Assembly: GCA_020051155.1 (NCBI GenBank)
Contig: JAGVJK010000006.1
Span: 37,369 to 101,368, forward strand
Direction: 5' to 3'
Source of the DNA: Gammaproteobacteria bacterium
Lineage (GTDB): Bacteria > Pseudomonadota > Gammaproteobacteria > UBA1113
DNA length: 64,000 nt
The notes under the pieces were generated by a model that saw only the letters and a program-made list of their open reading frames with translations, was not told the origin of the DNA and ran no database searches. This document shows, piece after piece, positions 9,226 through 18,063 of the stretch (positions are counted from its first letter, which is position 1; every line of letters begins with the position of its first letter). The translations under genes were made by a program, and so were the position numbers.

Positions 9226-9744
9226 TTAAGGTTTATGATACTCCGCAGAGCCTGATTGGCCAGCGCCAGAATAAACTTTAAGAAGAATGTGGTGAATACA
9301 ATGCTGATGCAATTCTAAGGGCTCAGCAATTAATCGTTGTAAAAACCATCGTGATAACTCTTCAACCGTAATATTAGCCACCGGTAAAACTTTCACATCG
9401 CGCTTTAAGAAGGGGATCTTTTCTTGATTAAAATGAACATAAAGGTAATCGCCATCTTCTTCTAATCGCTGATAGGGTGATTCACCAGGGATTAATACCC
9501 ATTCGCTGAGTTCTTTACACAAAGCCCGTAATTTTGCTTTATAAATCCCATAATCGAAAGTCATACCATTTTCAGTCACTTCCGCGGTGATCGCAGCATA
9601 CATATGAAAATTGTGACCATGTAACCGTTCACGATGAGTGCTAGAAAAAATGGTGTAGTGTCCCGCAGCGAAAGACATATCTTCTTTATCTAACTCAATG
9701 GTTGATAATCGAAGGGAGGTTGAGTGGTTGTGTGATGAAGTCAT
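9226..9744 (-). CDS. 6-pyruvoyl-tetrahydropterin synthase family protein with ExxHGH motif
   Basis: This 172-aa PTPS/QueD-fold enzyme acts on dihydroneopterin-type pterins. The zinc ligands are visible as FAAGHYTIF and LHGHNF. The cysteine of the QueD/PTPS CxxxHGH motif is absent; instead the sequence is ERLHGH, the ExxHGH form described for PTPS-III, which can replace dihydroneopterin aldolase (FolB) in folate synthesis. Its ATG (9744) overlaps the upstream methyltransferase stop as ATGA; a TTG start five codons earlier is less likely. A PTR1-like reductase lies close by. Assignment to PTPS-III is inference from the motif. Confidence 0.82.
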   Translation of the reverse strand: MTSSHNHSTSLRLSTIELDKEDMSFAAGHYTIFSSTHRERLHGHNFHMYAAITAEVTENGMTFDYGIYKAKLRALCKELSEWVLIPGESPYQRLEEDGDYLYVHFNQEKIPFLKRDVKVLPVANITVEELSRWFLQRLIAEPLELHQHCIHHILLKVYSGAGQSGSAEYHKP

Positions 9745-10898
9745 AATTTTCTGCGCCAATCCTGTAAAGCAAAGCCTAGTAACGATTCGTCGAAGGCTTT
9801 GGTTAAAGCCATTACTTTAAAGAGCTCGCCCATTTCATGAGGCATGGTGAGCATTTTAATTTGCTGATTGTAGTCAAATTGCAGCTGCATATCACTGGTT
9901 TTCGCTAAATTTATTAAATTGCATCCCAATAAAAAGTGAGCTTGATTACAAAATCCTGCAACGTGCCATCCTTGTTGATGAGCTGCAAGGGCGATATGAG
10001 TAAAATCGACATGAGCGGTGATGTCTTGCAAACCAGGATATAACAATGGGTTGTGATGAGAATGGTGCTGATAATGGCACATCAGCGTGCCTTGATCCCG
10101 CTGTGGGTGGTAATACTCAGCTTGAGTAAAGCCATAGTCGATGATCAATAGCACACCGCGAGAGAGGCTTTGCTGCAATGAAGCCAGCCATGGTGTCAGC
10201 CATAGGTTAATTTCAGATTGGTAATTAAGGGGGTGTTCCGAAAACAAAGCAGTAATTTGCTGAGTGAGAGGATCATTGAGCGGCAATAAATCCCAGCATA
10301 GTGCGCCTTCTCGCAATGTCACACCCATCTCATAGAGTTTTCCCTCGATAAAACGAAATGCAGTGATGGGCATGGCATCTAAGACTTCATTAGCAATTAC
10401 CACAGCCTCAATACTTGGATTGGGTAATGCAGACAACCATTTCACCCTGGGCAGCAAATGTGGGCATTGCTCTTCAAGTCGTTGTCTTTGCCGCTGTTGT
10501 AGTTCGCTACTGAGATCCAGGATGTAATAGGTGGCCGGCAAACACTCTAAAGCTTCTAATGCTAATAATAAGTGTGCTGCCAATGCACCAGAGCCCGCAC
10601 CGAGTTCTAATATGCACCCTTGTTGTAGTTTCGGCAGAATTTGTTGGCATTGTTGCGCAAGGCATTGGGCAAAGAGGGGCGATAATTCAGGGGCTGTGAT
10701 GAAATCGCCCTGCGGCCCAAATTTCTGTTGACCATTGGCATAGTAGCCAAGTCCAGGTTCATAGAGAACGTAGTGCATATAATCCGCAAAGGGAATAGTA
10801 TTTTTTTGCGAAAAAAAAGTTTTTTGCAACCCTGCCATCACGCGTTGAGAGAGTGCAAGGGCTTCTGGTGATGGTGTCGGTAACGGAGAGGATGTCAT
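9741..10898 (-). CDS. MidA/NDUFAF7-type SAM-dependent methyltransferase
   Basis: This member of the COG1565 family is homologous to the mitochondrial complex I assembly arginine methyltransferase NDUFAF7; the bacterial substrate is uncertain. From the ATG at 10898 it is 385 aa. Motifs seen are FGPQGDFITAPELSPLF near the N-terminus, the SAM loop ILELGAGSGALA, VIANEVLDAMP and a late GVLLIIDYGF, all typical of this family. A TTG start six codons upstream is open but has no better ribosome site. It is translationally coupled to the PTPS gene. Confidence 0.9.
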   Translation of the reverse strand: MTSSPLPTPSPEALALSQRVMAGLQKTFFSQKNTIPFADYMHYVLYEPGLGYYANGQQKFGPQGDFITAPELSPLFAQCLAQQCQQILPKLQQGCILELGAGSGALAAHLLLALEALECLPATYYILDLSSELQQRQRQRLEEQCPHLLPRVKWLSALPNPSIEAVVIANEVLDAMPITAFRFIEGKLYEMGVTLREGALCWDLLPLNDPLTQQITALFSEHPLNYQSEINLWLTPWLASLQQSLSRGVLLIIDYGFTQAEYYHPQRDQGTLMCHYQHHSHHNPLLYPGLQDITAHVDFTHIALAAHQQGWHVAGFCNQAHFLLGCNLINLAKTSDMQLQFDYNQQIKMLTMPHEMGELFKVMALTKAFDESLLGFALQDWRRKL

Positions 10899-10989
10899 TT
10901 TATTTATCGTACTCAATCATAAAAATACAGCATATGAATTCTGCACGAAGTATAATGGTGCGATGATTTTTGAGCAAGGAGTTTACAGT

Positions 10990-11757
10990 ATGCAACGCCA
11001 AAATGATTACGTTGAGGCCCCTCTTTTTGATAAAACTAATGGACCGGTGATTCTGATTACCGGTGGTAGCGTGCGAGTTGGGCGCGTTATTTCCCAGTAT
11101 TTGCATCAGCAAGGTTATCGTTTGTGTATTCATTACCGTCATTCCGAGCAAGCTGCATTGCAGTGGGTCGCCGAGTTAAATGCGCAACGGCCTCATTCTG
11201 CTACGGCGGTTGCTGCAGATTTGTGTGATATGGCGAGTGTGACAGCGATGATGGCAACGGTGATGAAAGACTGGGGGCGTCTCGATGGCATTATTAACAA
11301 TGCCTCTAGCTTTTATCCGACTCCGCTGCCTACGGCGACGTCTGAGCAATGGGATGATTTGATGGGGAGCAATGTGAAGGGTGCATTTTTTCTTTGCCAA
11401 GCAGCGGCGACGGAGTTAACAAAACAAAAAGGGCAAATTGTGAATATCGCAGATATTCATGGCCAACATCCCTTGCGTCGACATAGTATTTACTCCATGG
11501 CAAAGGCTGCTTTAATTATGATGACAAAATCTCTCGCTCAAGAGTTAGCGCCCAACGTGCGAGTGAATGCAGTCGCACCGGGTGCTGTATTGTGGCCGGA
11601 GGATTTGAGCGAAGCGCATCGACAGATGATCTTGGAGCGCACAGCATTGCAGTGTCCTGGTAGTCCACTCGATGTTGCACAGGCCATTGGTTATTTATTG
11701 CAAGCACGCTTTGTTACGGGGCAAGTGCTCGCGGTCGAGGGGGGGCGCTATTTTTAA
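10990..11757 (+). CDS. Short-chain dehydrogenase, pteridine reductase (PTR1/FolM-like)
   Basis: It probably reduces dihydropterins or dihydrofolate with NADPH. The 255-aa SDR has the PTR1-style cofactor loop TGGSVRVGR (Arg in place of the common Gly), NNASSFYPTPL, which is nearly diagnostic of PTR1/FolM, and the YSMAK catalytic pair. The start at 10990 follows AAGGAG; a GTG/ATG nine codons earlier lacks one. It is divergent from the midA-PTPS pair with under 100 bases between, which suggests a shared pterin/folate role. Confidence 0.88.
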   Translation: MQRQNDYVEAPLFDKTNGPVILITGGSVRVGRVISQYLHQQGYRLCIHYRHSEQAALQWVAELNAQRPHSATAVAADLCDMASVTAMMATVMKDWGRLDGIINNASSFYPTPLPTATSEQWDDLMGSNVKGAFFLCQAAATELTKQKGQIVNIADIHGQHPLRRHSIYSMAKAALIMMTKSLAQELAPNVRVNAVAPGAVLWPEDLSEAHRQMILERTALQCPGSPLDVAQAIGYLLQARFVTGQVLAVEGGRYF

Positions 11758-11762
11758 GCGTG

Positions 11763-11783
11763 TAACACTCTTTAGGAGTGTTA
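11763..11783 (+). terminator. Hairpin after the pteridine reductase gene
   Basis: TAACACTC (11763-11770) and GAGTGTTA (11776-11783) form a perfect 8-bp stem with a 5-base loop just past the stop codon. No U-tract follows on the plus strand, so termination is only possible, not clear. Confidence 0.35.
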
Positions 11784-11838
11784 AAGACAATGATATACTT
11801 TGCGCCAATAACGGCATCCAAATGAAAAGGGAATAAAC

Positions 11839-12555
11839 ATGATCAAAAAGATGGTTCTGAGTGGGTTATGTGGAATGATGAGCGTGACGGCCTTTGCTGC
11901 ATATCCTTCAGATTATTTTGGATTGCCGGAAGTTGTCACTTCCGGTTTCTATATCAATGGTCAACTTGGCTGGGGAAGGCAAGAACTGGGTTCCGGCTCC
12001 TTTGGGCCAGTGGTCAATGATAGCTTAGGTATTGTGATCACGACGCCATCAATAAAAGAAAGCGGTATTGCTGGTCGGTTAGCTTTTGGCTATGACTTTA
12101 ATAATTTTTTTGGCTTAGAGTTGGGTGGTAGCGCGTGGGAGCGAAGTAATTTTAATTGGACAACGGTTGATGGAAATAATGTTAGTGGAGCCTTTGGGTC
12201 TGGTGATCACGCTAATTACGCGGTAGATTTGTTAGGGAAAATAGATATCGGTCTTTATCGCGGGTTACATGTTTTTGTTAAAGGTGGTGGTGCCTATGTT
12301 TTTAATAACATCGATCTTAACCATCAGTCACTTATTAACGACTCCGTGTTTTTGACAGCATTAGATAAGAATATTAATGACCGCAACAATTACTTTGCAT
12401 TGGAGGCAGCTGCGGGGATTGGTTATCAAATTGATCCGCATTGGGATATTTCACTAAACTATATGCGCATCTTTGGTAATAGCGATAATGTTTTTAGCGG
12501 TAATTATAAACCGAAGCTGAGTATGACAACTTTAGGTGTCGAGTGGGATATTTAA
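11839..12555 (+). CDS. Outer-membrane beta-barrel protein (paralog 1)
   Basis: This 238-aa protein has a signal peptide ending in AFA before AYPSDYFG. A small-barrel pattern of alternating aromatic/glycine strands follows (GFYINGQLGWGRQ, GRLAFGYDFNNFFGLELG, AAAGIGYQIDPHWDISLNYMRIFG). It resembles OmpA-like or porin-family eight-strand barrels. It is clearly paralogous to the three tandem genes at 51.5-54.0 kb, sharing the AYP start of the mature protein, GWG after strand one and the Fxx(E)LGG segment. The last residues are TLGVEWDI, a weak C-terminal barrel signature. Confidence 0.85.
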   Translation: MIKKMVLSGLCGMMSVTAFAAYPSDYFGLPEVVTSGFYINGQLGWGRQELGSGSFGPVVNDSLGIVITTPSIKESGIAGRLAFGYDFNNFFGLELGGSAWERSNFNWTTVDGNNVSGAFGSGDHANYAVDLLGKIDIGLYRGLHVFVKGGGAYVFNNIDLNHQSLINDSVFLTALDKNINDRNNYFALEAAAGIGYQIDPHWDISLNYMRIFGNSDNVFSGNYKPKLSMTTLGVEWDI

Positions 12556-12561
12556 AGCGTT

Positions 12562-13731
12562 TTACTGTACTGTCAGCAAAATCGCATGTAAATAATTGCC
12601 TTCGGGAAATGCGGGTAGCAATGCATGATCGCTGGCCGCGCCATACACACCTAATAGTCGACATTCGCGACGCACCATGCGTGCCGATTCATTAATTAAA
12701 CGGATAAATTCGCTTTGTGTCATAGCTGCGGAGCAGTTGCACGTCATGAGCAGGGCACCAGGTTGTAAGACTTTAAAGAGTTGTGAATGTAGGAAGCGAT
12801 AATATTGAGAGGCTTGCGTCAAATGTTTTTGTGATGGAGCAAGTTTCGGTGGGTCTAAAATCACAAGATCATAATCACTGGCCATGGCTAAACTTTCACG
12901 GGCATCGGTTTCAATAAATTCAATGTTGGAGAGTTGATTAAGCTCAGCATTACGTTTTGCTTGGGCAATCGCAGCTTCTGAGCTATCGATAGCGGTAACC
13001 TGAGCGGCACCTGCTTTTGCAGCATGTAATGCAAAGCCACCGGTATAGCAATAAAGATCTAACACACGTTTGCCAGTGGCGAGGGCAGCAATGCGTGCGT
13101 GATTTTCGCGTTGATCTAAATACAAACCAGTTTTTTGTGTTTGTGCAAATTGAATAGAAAATAAAACGCCTTGTTCGCGAATCACCGTCTCTGTAGCTTG
13201 TGTGGATTGCGTAACAGGTTGTTGCCAACCATCTTGTTTCAATGCTTTTGTTTGTGGAAACCAGATGACTTGCTCTAAGGGCAACGATTTTTTCATGCAC
13301 GCGATGATCAACTCACGATGAGCTTCAACCCAATAAGCGGAGCTAGAAACAATGGCGATCTCATTAAACACATCGATGGTTAATCCTGATAAGCCATCAC
13401 CTTCGGAATTAAAGAGTCGATAAGCATTAGTTTGTTCATTAGGCAATCCTAGGTTGCGGCGCAACGCAAGCGCTTGTTGCAAACGATATAGGACAACGCT
13501 TTCCAAATCAAAAGCAACAGCGCCTTCACAGAGGGTGAGCATACGAATGCGATATAAAGAGTGCTCGTTAAACACGCCATAGCCGAGGAGCGATTGATTA
13601 GGCCCATGCACTTTGACCAAATCGCCGGTGACAACAGTTCCCTCTTGTTTGGCGATGGCCTTTGGAAATACCCAAGGGTGGCCTTGTAGGATAGGTTTTG
13701 CCTTTTGCGCGGAGAGAGTGATGATCGCCAT
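12562..13731 (-). CDS. rlmI: 23S rRNA (cytosine-C5)-methyltransferase RlmI family
   Basis: This class I SAM methyltransferase has an N-terminal PUA domain (about 1-75, starting MAIITLSAQKAKPILQGHPWVF). RlmI makes m5C1962 in 23S rRNA. Motifs seen are FNSEGDGLSGLTIDVF, GLYLDQRENHARIA, the SAM loop VLDLYCYTGGFALHA, and DLVILDPPKLAPS with the catalytic-loop DPP, then TCNCSAAM with the nucleophile cysteine region. The 389-aa length fits. It is convergent with the outer-membrane gene. Confidence 0.92.
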   Translation of the reverse strand: MAIITLSAQKAKPILQGHPWVFPKAIAKQEGTVVTGDLVKVHGPNQSLLGYGVFNEHSLYRIRMLTLCEGAVAFDLESVVLYRLQQALALRRNLGLPNEQTNAYRLFNSEGDGLSGLTIDVFNEIAIVSSSAYWVEAHRELIIACMKKSLPLEQVIWFPQTKALKQDGWQQPVTQSTQATETVIREQGVLFSIQFAQTQKTGLYLDQRENHARIAALATGKRVLDLYCYTGGFALHAAKAGAAQVTAIDSSEAAIAQAKRNAELNQLSNIEFIETDARESLAMASDYDLVILDPPKLAPSQKHLTQASQYYRFLHSQLFKVLQPGALLMTCNCSAAMTQSEFIRLINESARMVRRECRLLGVYGAASDHALLPAFPEGNYLHAILLTVQ

Positions 13732-13797
13732 GAAATGTGAGAGCCTCGTGTATAAGAAATCCTTTTCTTTGGTTAATGATTTTTACGACGCAGGATT

Positions 13798-13869
13798 TTG
13801 TCAATTTTAAGGTAGGCGATTGTCAACCTAACCGGGTGTGATTGTCAACTTTAAGCGGATTATTGTCAA
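13798..13869. repeat. Four phased TTGTCAA direct repeats
   Basis: TTGTCAA occurs at 13798, 13820, 13842 and 13863, spaced 22, 22 and 21 bases, about two helical turns each. Surrounding bases are partly conserved (CAACTTTAAG-like). Phased repeats of this size occur at transposon ends bound by IS21- or Tn7-type transposases, and as regulator sites. They mark the rlmI-side border of the AT-rich accessory block. The rest of the 13732-14140 gap holds no ORF I can support. Confidence 0.6.
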
Positions 13870-14140
13870 CCTTTGGAACGATAATATGGTTGGTAGCTAT
13901 CTCAAGATGCTAACCACCGCAGTTGAACTGTTTAGCGTAAGATGTAGGTAAATCAATAAATTAAGTAATATAATGCAAACGCAGGACTTTAGAAATGCTT
14001 GAGGATTAAAATGTGAGTGTAGATTGGTTGATCTGTGAGAGTAGCCTGAGTTTCAATGAGCTACAATCAGAAGTTTACGTAACAACACCTATAGTGGTAA
14101 GTAAGTAAAAAGACTCTGAAAATCGCATCAGGAGATTAAA

Positions 14141-14875
14141 ATGAATAAATGTAAATATAACTATTGTGTTAATCGTCCGAAGCAAAATTTGTATATACGA
14201 TTTTATTATGCAAGCTTTTTAGATCTAGCATTTGCAAAATCATTAACATTAAAAAACCCTAGAAATTCAATTGAATTGGTCGAATACAAGTCATATTTTT
14301 TACAACAGTCTCTGGAAAAACTCTTCAAAGCTATTCTTCTTAATAACGATCGAGACTGCAACTATAGAAAATTTGGGCATGATCTAGTAGAGGCAGGGGA
14401 AGAGATATCAAAAGAATTTGGCAATGATAATTTAAAATTTATAATTAACAAAATATATAAAAATAACTTGTCTCATGGGCTTTCAGCTCAAGATAAATCA
14501 CGGTTGTTAAATGAAGTCAAAAAATTTTTTCCGGGGGATGATGAAGCATTCATATTTTTTAAACATCTTTGTTTCTCATTAAATGAAAGTTTTTTTGCCA
14601 TACGTTATCCAGAGAAAGTTTCACAGAAAGTAGAACTGCATGAGGTCTTGCGCGGTACTGATATTATTCTTCAAACTATTATCGATGTACATAATAAGTT
14701 ATTGAAGGAATACTTCAACCAAAGCAGTTTAAAAAAGATGATAGTTCGTGTATATCGTGGGAAGTATCGAGGGTATTTGAGCTTTTATCAAAAAGCCAAA
14801 TGGTGTTTAATAACTTTTTTCTCCCAGACACAGGAAGATATGATAAAAAAATTAATAATCGAAGTGTTTAAGTAA
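14141..14875 (+). CDS. HEPN-like domain protein, accessory
   Basis: I do not assign this 244-aa protein firmly. Residues about 45-95 read YKSYFLQQSLEKLFKAIL then FGHDLVEAGEEI, a pattern like the helical HEPN fold (Q..EK.LKA.L...HDL). No clean Rx4-6H catalytic motif is visible, so RNase activity is doubtful. The C-terminus is basic. A good AGGAG ribosome site precedes the ATG. Codon use is more AT-rich than in flanking housekeeping genes, consistent with acquisition. No partner nucleotidyltransferase gene is adjacent. Confidence 0.6.
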   Translation: MNKCKYNYCVNRPKQNLYIRFYYASFLDLAFAKSLTLKNPRNSIELVEYKSYFLQQSLEKLFKAILLNNDRDCNYRKFGHDLVEAGEEISKEFGNDNLKFIINKIYKNNLSHGLSAQDKSRLLNEVKKFFPGDDEAFIFFKHLCFSLNESFFAIRYPEKVSQKVELHEVLRGTDIILQTIIDVHNKLLKEYFNQSSLKKMIVRVYRGKYRGYLSFYQKAKWCLITFFSQTQEDMIKKLIIEVFK

Positions 14876-15186
14876 TAAGTGTTAAGGGTCGGAATGTGTC
14901 AGGGGATACGAGACAAAAAGTTTATTAAGTTAGTACGCAACGGTGCTTCCAAAACGTTATTTCTTTGCTCATTATTATTTTCTAAATTCTCTAAGTTAAT
15001 TTGCGTTATTTGTGGCGGATTAATATAAACTGTTGGAGCGAGCCTCTTTAGTTTAGGCGAACACTTACAAAACCACGGCATGGAAGAATTACATTGCCAT
15101 TTCTAAATGCTTCGGCGGTGTCTGGTATTGTCTGTAAAAGACTTTACCTTTTTCAGCTCGATTATACATGAATAATTACTAAAAAT
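14876..15186. other. 311-base AT-rich gap, no supported gene
   Basis: This gap is bordered by the 3' ends of the HEPN-like gene and the membrane-anchored protein. A 60-codon minus-strand frame (15081-14899, start MPWFCKCSPKLKRL) is open and may be a gene remnant, but it has no ribosome site and no recognised relatives. I see no RNA gene or repeat here. Confidence 0.4.
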
Positions 15187-16401
15187 TTATTTAATCCAGA
15201 TGTTAATATCATAATTTCCGAGCTCTTTTTGTTCAAGATATGCCCTGCCAATTGCAATCCCTACGGCAGTTAAAGAAAAAAGATTAAAACCGTTTTTATC
15301 CCAGGTGTTAATAATATTGTCGAATGAAGATATGCTATTTAGCAGAACTCTGACTTCGTCTATTGTTAATCGATTATTCTGTGTAATTGCTTTTATATTC
15401 TCTTTTACAACATTATCCTCTATTTTATATGGAGATCCGTTAACAGTCAGAGGAATATCTTCAAATAAATATAAACCAACATCAGGATTTAATTTAAATA
15501 AGCCATTTTCATTTTCTAGGAAACAAATATTTTTGATAACAGAGGAAATATTAAGTGTACTGAGAGCTTGTTCAGAAATTTCTTTTAAAAATAATTGAGG
15601 ATATTGATTAAATATATTTTCCACTATTTCTAGAGTCTGAAATTGTGTAATTTTTCCGCAGGAAAGAGCTTCTAAGTATTCAAACTTAGAAATAGTAGCA
15701 TCAATTTCTTTAAATGTATGTGCAACTTTCGAAAGGTTCAAAAATAACACGTCTTCATTCAGTATGGTTCGATATTTTGTTCTTGAGAAAAGAAAACTGA
15801 ATGCCAAAATTTTTATAAGGTTTTCATCAAGTTTAGACGCGACTTCAATAGCTTCATTAAGTGTCAACTCAACAATACTACATTTGGTTTTTTGTACTCT
15901 ATCAGCAACCAATTTAGCTAAAACGTCATGCACTTGGGAGGATTCAGTTCTTCCTGCGCCTTTTATCGCTTCACGAAGTGCCATTTGAACATCAGACTCA
16001 GAAAAATTATCTAATTCTAATTGCGATAATCCTTCAAGCTGTGAATTGAGTCTTTCTAAAAATTTATTTGAGTTAAGGTGAAATTTTTCAAATGCGCGTT
16101 CAGCATGAGGATACATTGATGTGTTGTATGTTTGAGCTAGTATCTGGATAGCTTGCATATCAAAGTTGCTAACTTGGTTATTATTACCTGTTATTGCAAC
16201 ATTGCTTTTTCCATCCTTTTGCTCAATTTTATTGAAAGATTGTGAGATGTCGCTTTCCGCGATCTGTTGATTATTATTCCCTTTAATTTGATTGTTTTTT
16301 TTAATTAGTGTGCTGAATTTAAATATACCGATAATAGCAACTATTATCGGAACAATGATTCCAGCAAGGAGTTTATAATGTATTTCTATCCATTCAATCA
16401 T
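15187..16401 (-). CDS. Membrane-anchored protein of unknown function, paired with Fic
   Basis: From the ATG at 16401 the product is 404 aa; a TTG at 16467 would add 22 residues and overlap fic. A transmembrane helix near the N-terminus (LLAGIIVPIIVAIIGIF) is followed by a polar linker with two GNNN segments (KGNNNQQ and TGNNNQ), then a long helical soluble region. The layout resembles NCBI's LPO_1073/Vpar_1526-type proteins as I recall them, but I cannot confirm that. It directly follows fic on the same strand and is probably cotranscribed. Composition is AT-rich. Confidence 0.65.
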   Translation of the reverse strand: MIEWIEIHYKLLAGIIVPIIVAIIGIFKFSTLIKKNNQIKGNNNQQIAESDISQSFNKIEQKDGKSNVAITGNNNQVSNFDMQAIQILAQTYNTSMYPHAERAFEKFHLNSNKFLERLNSQLEGLSQLELDNFSESDVQMALREAIKGAGRTESSQVHDVLAKLVADRVQKTKCSIVELTLNEAIEVASKLDENLIKILAFSFLFSRTKYRTILNEDVLFLNLSKVAHTFKEIDATISKFEYLEALSCGKITQFQTLEIVENIFNQYPQLFLKEISEQALSTLNISSVIKNICFLENENGLFKLNPDVGLYLFEDIPLTVNGSPYKIEDNVVKENIKAITQNNRLTIDEVRVLLNSISSFDNIINTWDKNGFNLFSLTAVGIAIGRAYLEQKELGNYDINIWIK

Positions 16402-16450
16402 TTCTTGACTCGCTTTTCTAAGCTGGGCATAAACAAAAATTAAACTTGAA

Positions 16451-17785
16451 TTAAGTAATATGCTCAATACGTTTTTTCAAATCGGCAGGTGCAATGAAAG
16501 TAAATGCCTTACCAGTTCTTTGTTTTAGTAGCAGCCCAAGGGTTGCTAAATTTAATAAATCAGTACGTGCAGTATCATATGTTACGTTGTGAGATTGGCG
16601 GTGTCCCTCAATTTTATAATGCATATTCATATGCTTTAACGCATGTCTAATGAGTGCGATTTGTCGGTAATTTAGTTTATTCAAAAGAGTTTGACTGGTG
16701 TGTAGTAGCTGTTCGGTTTCAATGATTTCTCTGCTTTGCTCTTCAATGTATTTATATAGCGTATCAATTGCTTCTAAGATCACATCTAACTGGTGAATTA
16801 CAAAATAAGTAACATCATTCTCATCTGTTTCAGTATAAAGATATGCACGTGCATATTGGCTTGGAGCGCGTTTGATAATTTCGGAGATTGAAATATACTC
16901 CATCAAACTGTATCCCTGATGTGCCATAGACCAATAAAATAACGCGCGTGCAGTCCGACCATTTCCATCTACAAAAGGATGGTCATAGGCCAGCATAAAA
17001 TGTAGTAGTATGGCTCGAATAATAGGATGGATAAAAAACTCACCTTTATCTGAGGTTTCATTGGCAAATTTACATAATCTAGTCAGTCTTTCTTTTAATT
17101 CATTTGCATTAGGTGGAGTATGCAGTACTTGATCCTGATTGTCCCACACCTGAATATCGTCGGTTAATCTTATCTTTCCAGATGTGTTTGGATCATCTAG
17201 CGTATCTGTTGTAAGTATGCGATGTAGTTCTAAGATCATATCAACAGTCAGTGTTTCATCTTTTATTTCACGAACGAACTGCATTGCTTGATAATTATTA
17301 AAAATCATTTTTTCACTTGAATCTCTGGGTTTACGTTTTGTGCGTAACATCTCTTTTGCAACTTTTCTAGTGGTGGAGGCTCCTTCAAGCTGACTTGATG
17401 TAATAGACTCGTTAATGAGAGATTGGACGAGGTATGTGTTTTTCATTGGTGTGTTTAGAACTGATATGGGGCTTTGAATAGCATTTCCTGTGCTCCGATC
17501 TATAGAGTGCAGCTTATGTAAGATATCGTCTGTGGTTGCTAAAACAAAAGGATTGTTATTCTTATCGTTAAATGGTAGCTGCTTGTATATTGTTTTACGA
17601 GATAATTTTATAATCAGCCACCATTGTTCGGATGATAGTTCATTAGGTGCTGATAGATGCCTAAGCTTGTCCCAGTGCAGATATTTTCCCTTGACTGTAG
17701 TGGAGCGCAGTGCCCATAGCTTATGAAAAACTTGATTATCTATATGATTTAAATCAAATCTTGGTGGTGGCATTGGTATCTTCAT
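16451..17785 (-). CDS. Fic-domain protein, probable AMP transferase
   Basis: This 444-aa Fic enzyme would transfer AMP or another nucleotide moiety to target hydroxyls. The core motif HPFVDGNGRTAR (around residue 270) is intact, including the catalytic His. An inhibitory-helix motif, SSQLEG, matching (S/T)xxxE(G/N), precedes the core, so this is a class II self-inhibited Fic protein. The C-terminal region (about 370-444) looks like a winged helix (YRQIALIRHALKH, VTYDTARTDLLNLATLGLL), which could bind the two palindromes upstream of the gene. The downstream membrane-protein gene is immediately adjacent. Confidence 0.92.
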   Translation of the reverse strand: MKIPMPPPRFDLNHIDNQVFHKLWALRSTTVKGKYLHWDKLRHLSAPNELSSEQWWLIIKLSRKTIYKQLPFNDKNNNPFVLATTDDILHKLHSIDRSTGNAIQSPISVLNTPMKNTYLVQSLINESITSSQLEGASTTRKVAKEMLRTKRKPRDSSEKMIFNNYQAMQFVREIKDETLTVDMILELHRILTTDTLDDPNTSGKIRLTDDIQVWDNQDQVLHTPPNANELKERLTRLCKFANETSDKGEFFIHPIIRAILLHFMLAYDHPFVDGNGRTARALFYWSMAHQGYSLMEYISISEIIKRAPSQYARAYLYTETDENDVTYFVIHQLDVILEAIDTLYKYIEEQSREIIETEQLLHTSQTLLNKLNYRQIALIRHALKHMNMHYKIEGHRQSHNVTYDTARTDLLNLATLGLLLKQRTGKAFTFIAPADLKKRIEHIT

Positions 17786-17803
17786 AACTTTGTATTTTCC
17801 GAG

Positions 17804-17894
17804 TTATCTACCAAATTAGTATTAATTGGTAGATAACCGGTAGTATAGTTTATGTTTTTTAATAAATCTACCAATTCGGTACAAATTGGTAGGT
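17804..17894 (-). promoter_or_regulatory. Two palindromic operators upstream of fic
   Basis: Operator 1 is TTATCTACCAA (17804-17814), 11 bases, then TTGGTAGATAA (17826-17836), perfect over 11 bp per arm. Operator 2 is ATCTACCAA (17866-17874), 11 bases, then TTGGTAGGT (17886-17894). A TATACT -10-like box on the minus strand lies between them (about 17848-17843). The arrangement suggests autorepression of fic by its own C-terminal winged helix, which is inference. Confidence 0.65.
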
Positions 17895-17953
17895 TATTGG
17901 TATTTGAGGGGGGTATCAATTCAATATTGAATAGAACTATCCAATTCTATTAA

Positions 17954-18027
17954 TGGGCCCACTAGGACTTGAACCTAGGACCAAAGGATTATGAGTCCTC
18001 TGCTCTAACCAACTGAGCTATGGGCCC
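17954..18027 (-). tRNA. ileX: tRNA-Ile2 (CAU anticodon; elongator Met not fully excluded)
   Basis: The 74-nt cloverleaf folds cleanly: GGGCCCA acceptor with TGGGCCC, discriminator A, D arm GCTC/GAGC, anticodon loop CTCATAA, T stem CTAGG/CCTAG with loop TTCAAGT. CCA is not encoded. The anticodon CAU would read Met, or Ile AUA after lysidine modification by TilS. The G27-U43 wobble and variable loop TGGTC match E. coli ileX better than its Met tRNA, and ileX lies near rpoD in E. coli too. Its 3' end faces the accessory block. Confidence 0.9.
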
Positions 18028-18063
18028 GCAAAGGGGGACATTATAAATGAAGCGCTAAGGTTT

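Noticed and set aside
14899..15081. 60-aa minus-strand frame in the accessory block
   Set aside because: No ribosome site and no recognised homology; kept only as a possible remnant.
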